Positions 14,038 through 14,374 of a DNA stretch of 14,374 nucleotides are shown one piece after another (position 1 is the first letter of the stretch; each line of letters starts with the position of its first letter). This DNA is from JBKPIY01 sp046730475. GTDB lineage: Bacteria; Actinomycetota; Thermoleophilia; Solirubrobacterales; 70-9. The position numbers and the translations under genes are program-made. Location of the stretch: contig JBKPIY010000088.1 in the NCBI GenBank assembly GCA_046730475.1, forward strand, positions 1 to 14,374, given 5' to 3'. Under the pieces are notes generated by a model. That model was given only the letters and a program-made list of their open reading frames with translations. It was not told the DNA's origin and ran no database searches.

Positions 14038-14041
14038 GGAG
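14038..14041 (+). promoter_or_regulatory. Shine-Dalgarno deciding the acyltransferase start
   Basis: GGAG with a five-base spacer to GTG 14047. It favours this start over the in-frame GTG at 14071. Confidence 0.5.
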
Positions 14042-14046
14042 ATCAC

Positions 14047-14374
14047 GTGAAGGCCAATGGAAGATCGCCCGTGAAGACGGCCCCGGCGAGACCGGGCTTG
14101 AAGCCCGCGCGGGGCGCGCTCCCGCGGTCCGCGGACGCCATCTTGGAGGCGCCCGCGCGCCGCGAGCAACCGGTCTCGAAGCCGCGACGCGAGCGGGTCG
14201 CGTACCTCGACAACCTCAAGCTGTTGATGGTCGCCGTGATCATCGCCGGCCACGGCGCCCTGGCCTACGGGGACCTGGAGAGCGCGTGGCCCTACCAGGA
14301 CGTCCAGGAAGTCCAGCTCGGCAGGGTCAGCGACCTGACGCTCTCGATGGTGGTGATCCCGGCGGCCCTGTTCG
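14047..14374 (+). CDS. N-terminal part of an acyltransferase-3 family membrane protein (runs off window)
   Basis: The frame is open from GTG 14047 to the window end (109 codons). The first 55 residues are a basic, Pro/Ala-rich cytoplasmic leader. They are followed by 'RERVAYLDNLKLLMVAVIIAGHGALAYG', where the D-N-L-K then a helix ending in G-H is the hallmark start of acyltransferase-3 (OafA-like) proteins; that His is the family's conserved residue in the first helix. 'WPYQDVQEV' and a second hydrophobic stretch ('LTLSMVVIPAALF') fit the short first loop and second helix seen in a subfamily of such proteins. These enzymes transfer acyl groups to sugars or other acceptors at the membrane. The acceptor is unknown, and the rest of the gene is outside the window. 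Confidence 0.85.
   Translation, partial: MKANGRSPVKTAPARPGLKPARGALPRSADAILEAPARREQPVSKPRRERVAYLDNLKLLMVAVIIAGHGALAYGDLESAWPYQDVQEVQLGRVSDLTLSMVVIPAALF

Overview
The window is strongly GC-rich, uses many GTG starts, and is packed with regulator types typical of high-GC Gram-positives: an ATP-binding LuxR (LAL) regulator, an ECF sigma factor with a long linker, and a NarL-type kinase with a membrane-bound sensor. This suggests an actinobacterium, possibly of the Thermoleophilia/Solirubrobacterales kind. That placement is inferred from gene style only, because no rRNA or other phylogenetic marker is present. I see no tRNA, CRISPR array, insertion sequence or phage gene.

Layout. (1) 1-3852: the 3' end of a small membrane protein (HXXEE-like), an EamA/DMT-type permease, and a convergent full-length LAL regulator. 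Divergent from the regulator lies a collapsed remnant of a second LAL regulator. (2) 3884-7709, minus strand: a tight four-gene operon read SDR dehydrogenase, cyclase-family metal hydrolase, GMC flavin oxidoreductase, small four-helix membrane protein. Two junctions are 4-base stop/start overlaps and the third is a 12-base gap carrying a strong Shine-Dalgarno. (3) 7849-8728, minus strand: an ECF sigma factor overlapping the end of a 72-residue protein, with an array of perfect palindromes just upstream. (4) 8811-10037, minus strand: a CPA2-type cation/proton antiporter without a regulatory RCK domain. (5) 10038-10498: a long non-coding stretch rich in inverted repeats between the divergent antiporter and kinase genes. 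(6) 10499-13612, plus strand: a sensor histidine kinase, a response regulator that has lost its phosphoacceptor aspartate, and a second, canonical response regulator. (7) 13613-14374: a tiny zinc-ribbon ORF and the start of an acyltransferase-3 membrane protein that runs off the window.

How the parts may work together. The SDR/cyclase/GMC set looks like a short oxidation/hydrolysis pathway for an unidentified small alcohol, sugar or lactone, with the last gene perhaps placing the GMC enzyme at the membrane. The kinase and its two regulators form one signalling unit in which one regulator should be phosphorylation-responsive and the other probably not. Nothing in the window is unambiguously a new system. 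The points most worth a second look are the paired live/dead response regulators, the palindrome array before the ECF operon, the four-gene redox operon, and the LAL remnant.
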